A stretch of 64,000 nt of DNA, from positions 1 to 64,000 of the forward strand of contig DASTKT010000165.1 of NCBI GenBank assembly GCA_035715725.1, in the 5' to 3' direction. The stretch's first letter is position 1. Each line of letters begins with the position of its first letter. The translations under genes were made by a program, and so were the position numbers. The notes beneath the pieces are model-generated. The model was not told the origin of the DNA, ran no database searches, and saw only the letters and a list, made by a program, of their open reading frames with translations. Source of the DNA: JADGGV01 sp035715725. GTDB lineage: Bacteria > Gemmatimonadota > Gemmatimonadetes > Longimicrobiales > RSA9. Below are positions 61,512-64,000 of the stretch, one piece after another.

Positions 61512-62651
61512 CTAGCGCGCCTCCGGGATCAGCTCGGCCGCCAGCGCGGCCACCCGCTCGGCCGCGCTCCGCCCCGCCGCGTCCGGGCTCGCGAGCGCCG
61601 CCCGCACGCACGCCAGCCCCGCGAGCGCGTTCGCGCGCTCCGGCGACCCCTCCGCCAGGAGCGGCGAGAGCGCCGCCGCCAGCGCGGCGGGCGTGGCGGC
61701 GTCCTGCACCAGCTCCGGCATCAGCCGCCGCCCGGCCACGAGGTTCACGAGCCCAATGTGCTCCACGCGCACGAGGCGCCGCGCCAGCGCGTACGTCGAC
61801 CGGCTCGTCCGGTAGGCGATCACCATGGGCGTGCCCGCCAGCGCCGCCTCCAGCGTCGTGGTCCCGGATTTCACCAGCGCGCCCCGCGCGTGCCGGAGCA
61901 GCGTCCGCGAGTCCGCCGTCGTCGGGTACGGCACGCCCGCGTACGCCTCCGCCCGCACCGCCGGCGAGCGCGCCACGACCGGCTGGAGATCCGGGTGCGC
62001 CGTCCGCAGCCGCTCGGCGGCCTCGAGGAACAGCGCCAGGTGCTTCTCCACCTCCTGCGGCCGCGAGCCGGGGAACAATGCCAGGAGGGGGCCCGCCTCG
62101 ACCCCGAGGCCGGCCCGGAGCTCCGTCGCCGACGGACCCGCCTCGCCGGAGTCGAGCAGCGGGTGTCCCACGAAGCTCACCCGGGCGCCGGCCTCCCGGA
62201 AGATCGCTTCCTCGAAGGGGAGAATCACGGCGAGCCGGTCCGCCAGGTGCGCCAGCTTCCCGATCCGGCTCCGGTGCCACGCCCAGACCTGCGGTGCGAT
62301 GTAGTACAGCACCGGCACCCCCGCGTTACGCGCCCGCCCTGCCAGCCGCAGGTTGAAGCCCGGGTAATCGATCGGGAGCACCAGGTCGACGCCCCGGCGC
62401 CGCATCTCCGCCGTGAGCCGGCGCATCAGCCGAACGAAGAACGGCAGTCGCGACGCCACCTCCGCGAACCCCATCACCGCGAGCTCGCCGAAGTCCGCCA
62501 TCAGCTCCACGCCGGCCGCGGCCATCCGCGGCCCGCCCAGCCCGAACAGGCGCGCCTGCGGCCAGCGCCGGCGCAGCGCTTCCGCCACCGCGGCGCCGTG
62601 CAGGTCTCCCGACGGCTCCCCCGCCGCCACCAGGATCGTCGGCTCGCTCAC
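61512..62651 (-). CDS. lpxB: Lipid-A-disaccharide synthase
   Basis: The 379-residue GT19 enzyme has VAAGEPSGDLHGAAVAEALRRR, YIAPQVWAWHRSR, ILPFEEAIF, FPGSRPQEVEKHLALF, SGTTTLEAALAGTPMVIAYR and LVNLVAGRRLMPELVQ. It joins UDP-2,3-diacyl-glucosamine and lipid X. The start is GTG in a GTGA overlap with the small membrane peptide gene. Confidence 0.96.
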   Translation of the reverse strand: MSEPTILVAAGEPSGDLHGAAVAEALRRRWPQARLFGLGGPRMAAAGVELMADFGELAVMGFAEVASRLPFFVRLMRRLTAEMRRRGVDLVLPIDYPGFNLRLAGRARNAGVPVLYYIAPQVWAWHRSRIGKLAHLADRLAVILPFEEAIFREAGARVSFVGHPLLDSGEAGPSATELRAGLGVEAGPLLALFPGSRPQEVEKHLALFLEAAERLRTAHPDLQPVVARSPAVRAEAYAGVPYPTTADSRTLLRHARGALVKSGTTTLEAALAGTPMVIAYRTSRSTYALARRLVRVEHIGLVNLVAGRRLMPELVQDAATPAALAAALSPLLAEGSPERANALAGLACVRAALASPDAAGRSAAERVAALAAELIPEAR

Positions 62652-62737
62652 GGTTGCGACTGCCCGACCAGATACCAGATCAGGAAGACGATCACGGCCA
62701 GGAGGACCAGCAGCGCCCAGGGGGACATCGGGCGCAT
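62648..62737 (-). CDS. 29-residue single-pass membrane peptide
   Basis: A 30-codon frame (ATG at 62737, alternative ATG at 62728) encodes a short N-terminus, one hydrophobic helix containing WALLVLLAVIVFLIWYLV and a polar end. The stop TGA overlaps the lpxB GTG. It fills the only gap between the Gfo/Idh gene and lpxB. No strong ribosome site is seen. Small membrane proteins are often missed; comparison with relatives would decide. Confidence 0.5.
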   Translation of the reverse strand: MRPMSPWALLVLLAVIVFLIWYLVGQSQP

Positions 62738-62762
62738 CGGGCCGTGATGCCGCGGGTAGGGA

Positions 62763-63845
62763 CTACGGGGTGGAGGCGGCTTCGACATTCCGCTCGATCC
62801 GGCCGATGATCTCCAGCGCCACGGCGAGCGCCCGGCGCCCCTCCTCCCCCGTCACCGCCACCGGCGCGTGGCCCAGCGCCGCCGCCACGAAGCTCTCCAG
62901 CTCGCAGCGTAGCGGCTCCGCGCCGTCGCTCTCGAGCGGGATCCGCTCCACCAGCTCCGCCAGCCCGGCAAGGCCCGCGAGCGCGCCCGCCGCCGGATGC
63001 CCGCCGGAATCTCCGGGCACCCCGGCGGACCCCGCCGCCGCCGGGCTCGGCGCCCCGACCCCGCCGCCGATGCCCGCCACTGCCTGCGCGAGCTGTGCGC
63101 CAGGGCGCAGCCGCAGGAACTCGCCCCGCCCGTTGGCCAGGTCGAGGCTCAGGTACCCGGACCGCTGGAAGAATCGGATCTTTCGCGTCCGCTCGAGCGA
63201 CACCCGGCTGGCCGTCAGGTTCGCGACGCCGCCACCCTCGAACTCCAGCCGTGCGTTCGCGATGTCCGGGGTCGGCGTCAGCACGCCCACGCCCACCGCC
63301 GCCATCGCCGTCACCGGCCGCTTCATGAGGCTGAGAACCAGGTCGAGGTCATGGATCATAAGATCAAGCACGACCGCTACATCGGTCCCGCGAGGCGCGA
63401 ACGGCGCTAAACGGTGGCACTCCACGAACAGCGGCTCCTCGAGGTACTGCTCCGCCGCCCGCAGCGCCCCGTTGAAGCGCTCGACGTGACCGATCTGCAC
63501 CGTGGCTCCCGAGGCCGCGGCGGCCTCGAGGATCCGGTCCGCCGCGTCCAGCGACGGGGCGATCGGCTTCTCGATCAGGACGTGCACGCCCCGCCGGAGC
63601 AGCGCGCACGCCACCGCCTCGTGCCCGGAGGTCGGCACGGCGACGACGGCGGCGTCGACGAGCCGCGCCAGCTCGTCGAGCTCCCGGAACGTGCGAGCGT
63701 CGAGCCGGTCGCCGACGTCCGCCAGCCGTGCGGGGTCGATGTCGTGGATGCCGACGAGGTCGGCGTCGGAGAGGCTCGAGAGGATGCGGGCGTGATGGAA
63801 GCCGAGACTGCCGACCCCCACCACCCCGACGCGCAGCGTAGACAC
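62763..63845 (-). CDS. Gfo/Idh/MocA-family oxidoreductase (GnnA-like by position)
   Basis: The 360-residue protein has the Rossmann motif VGVVGVGSLGFHHARIL, the family EKP motif in VLIEKPIAP, GHVERFNGALRA and DLMIHDLDLVLSL (catalytic His region). It sits between lpxA and lpxB. In Acidithiobacillus, gnnA, a member of this family, occupies the same place and oxidises UDP-GlcNAc at C3 to make 3-amino lipid A. A gnnB aminotransferase is not visible here, so the role is uncertain. Confidence 0.85.
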   Translation of the reverse strand: MSTLRVGVVGVGSLGFHHARILSSLSDADLVGIHDIDPARLADVGDRLDARTFRELDELARLVDAAVVAVPTSGHEAVACALLRRGVHVLIEKPIAPSLDAADRILEAAAASGATVQIGHVERFNGALRAAEQYLEEPLFVECHRLAPFAPRGTDVAVVLDLMIHDLDLVLSLMKRPVTAMAAVGVGVLTPTPDIANARLEFEGGGVANLTASRVSLERTRKIRFFQRSGYLSLDLANGRGEFLRLRPGAQLAQAVAGIGGGVGAPSPAAAGSAGVPGDSGGHPAAGALAGLAGLAELVERIPLESDGAEPLRCELESFVAAALGHAPVAVTGEEGRRALAVALEIIGRIERNVEAASTP

Positions 63846-63852
63846 GCGGGCC

Positions 63853-64000
63853 TCAGACCGTGATGCCGCGCGGGCTCGACTCGACGAAGGCGAGGAAGCG
63901 CTCGACCTCCGGCAGGAGGACCAGCTCCTCCCGCGCCCGCGAGAGCGCCTGCGAGACGTTCAGCTCCGATTGGAAGAAGAGCCGGTACGCCCGCTTCAGC
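63853..64000 (-). CDS. lpxA: UDP-N-acetylglucosamine acyltransferase, C-terminal fragment
   Basis: Only the last 48 residues are in the window. LKRAYRLFFQSELNVSQAL and the ending RFLAFVESSPRGITV match the C-terminal helical domain of LpxA. It continues beyond the right edge. Seven bases separate it from the Gfo/Idh gene, heading the lipid A operon. Confidence 0.85.
   Translation of the reverse strand, partial: LKRAYRLFFQSELNVSQALSRAREELVLLPEVERFLAFVESSPRGITV

Overview
The window is very GC-rich bacterial chromosome. It encodes a diderm envelope (TamA/TamB-like assembly proteins, the lipid A genes lpxA, lpxB and lpxK, Lgt lipidation, MurJ), a bacillithiol-type ligase (BshC) and a GWxTD-like protein. 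Together these suggest a Gemmatimonadota-like organism. That is an inference from gene content; no rRNA gene is present. No phage, insertion sequence or CRISPR array was seen.

Region 1 (1-20 kb) holds envelope and metabolic genes: an anchored TPR protein and a PQQ alcohol dehydrogenase-like lipoprotein (minus), a tamA-tamB pair (plus), a GntR regulator, a GWxTD-like protein, a tightly overlapping SDR / GH15 / four-helix membrane protein operon, a family 4 uracil-DNA glycosylase coupled to a methyltransferase, lgt, and a LemA / nucleotidyltransferase / TPM-domain cluster. Region 2 (21.3-25.9 kb) is a parA-parB-small HTH operon with its own promoter. It is accompanied by four copies of a parS-like palindrome, GTTCACGSCGTGAAC, spread from 21.3 to 39.5 kb. 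A CAP-domain lipoprotein, a winged-helix-like protein, a candidate structured RNA and tRNA-Arg(CCT) follow.

Region 3 (25.7-39.4 kb) is the most unusual part. It has loosely packed genes, long gene-free gaps, a multi-PAS histidine kinase and four receiver proteins, one with Glu at the phosphorylation site. It also encodes an HdeD-like membrane protein, a second winged-helix-like protein, an M20 peptidase, an outer-membrane barrel, a catalytically complete formylglycine-generating enzyme and a DUF6325-like protein. Six sites with a box reading GGTCCAAT or CGTCCAAT, followed by exactly 22 nt and a TAGATA-like hexamer, plus three weaker ones, lie in this segment. Most sit 50-90 nt upstream of these genes. 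I propose a local regulon, activated by a LuxR-HTH response regulator encoded within it.

Region 4 (39.7-64 kb) is entirely on the minus strand and is mostly housekeeping: apt, dedA, pcm, surE, a MerR regulator, gpsA, plsY, der, a DUF512 radical-SAM-like protein, a zinc-ribbon protein, a TPR protein, larC, uvrC, murJ, bshC, rlmH and a glutamate dehydrogenase. It ends in a lipid A operon: lpxA (cut by the window edge), a Gfo/Idh oxidoreductase, a 29-codon membrane peptide gene, lpxB, a DUF374 acyltransferase and lpxK. Many stop and start codons overlap by 1-8 nt, implying translational coupling.
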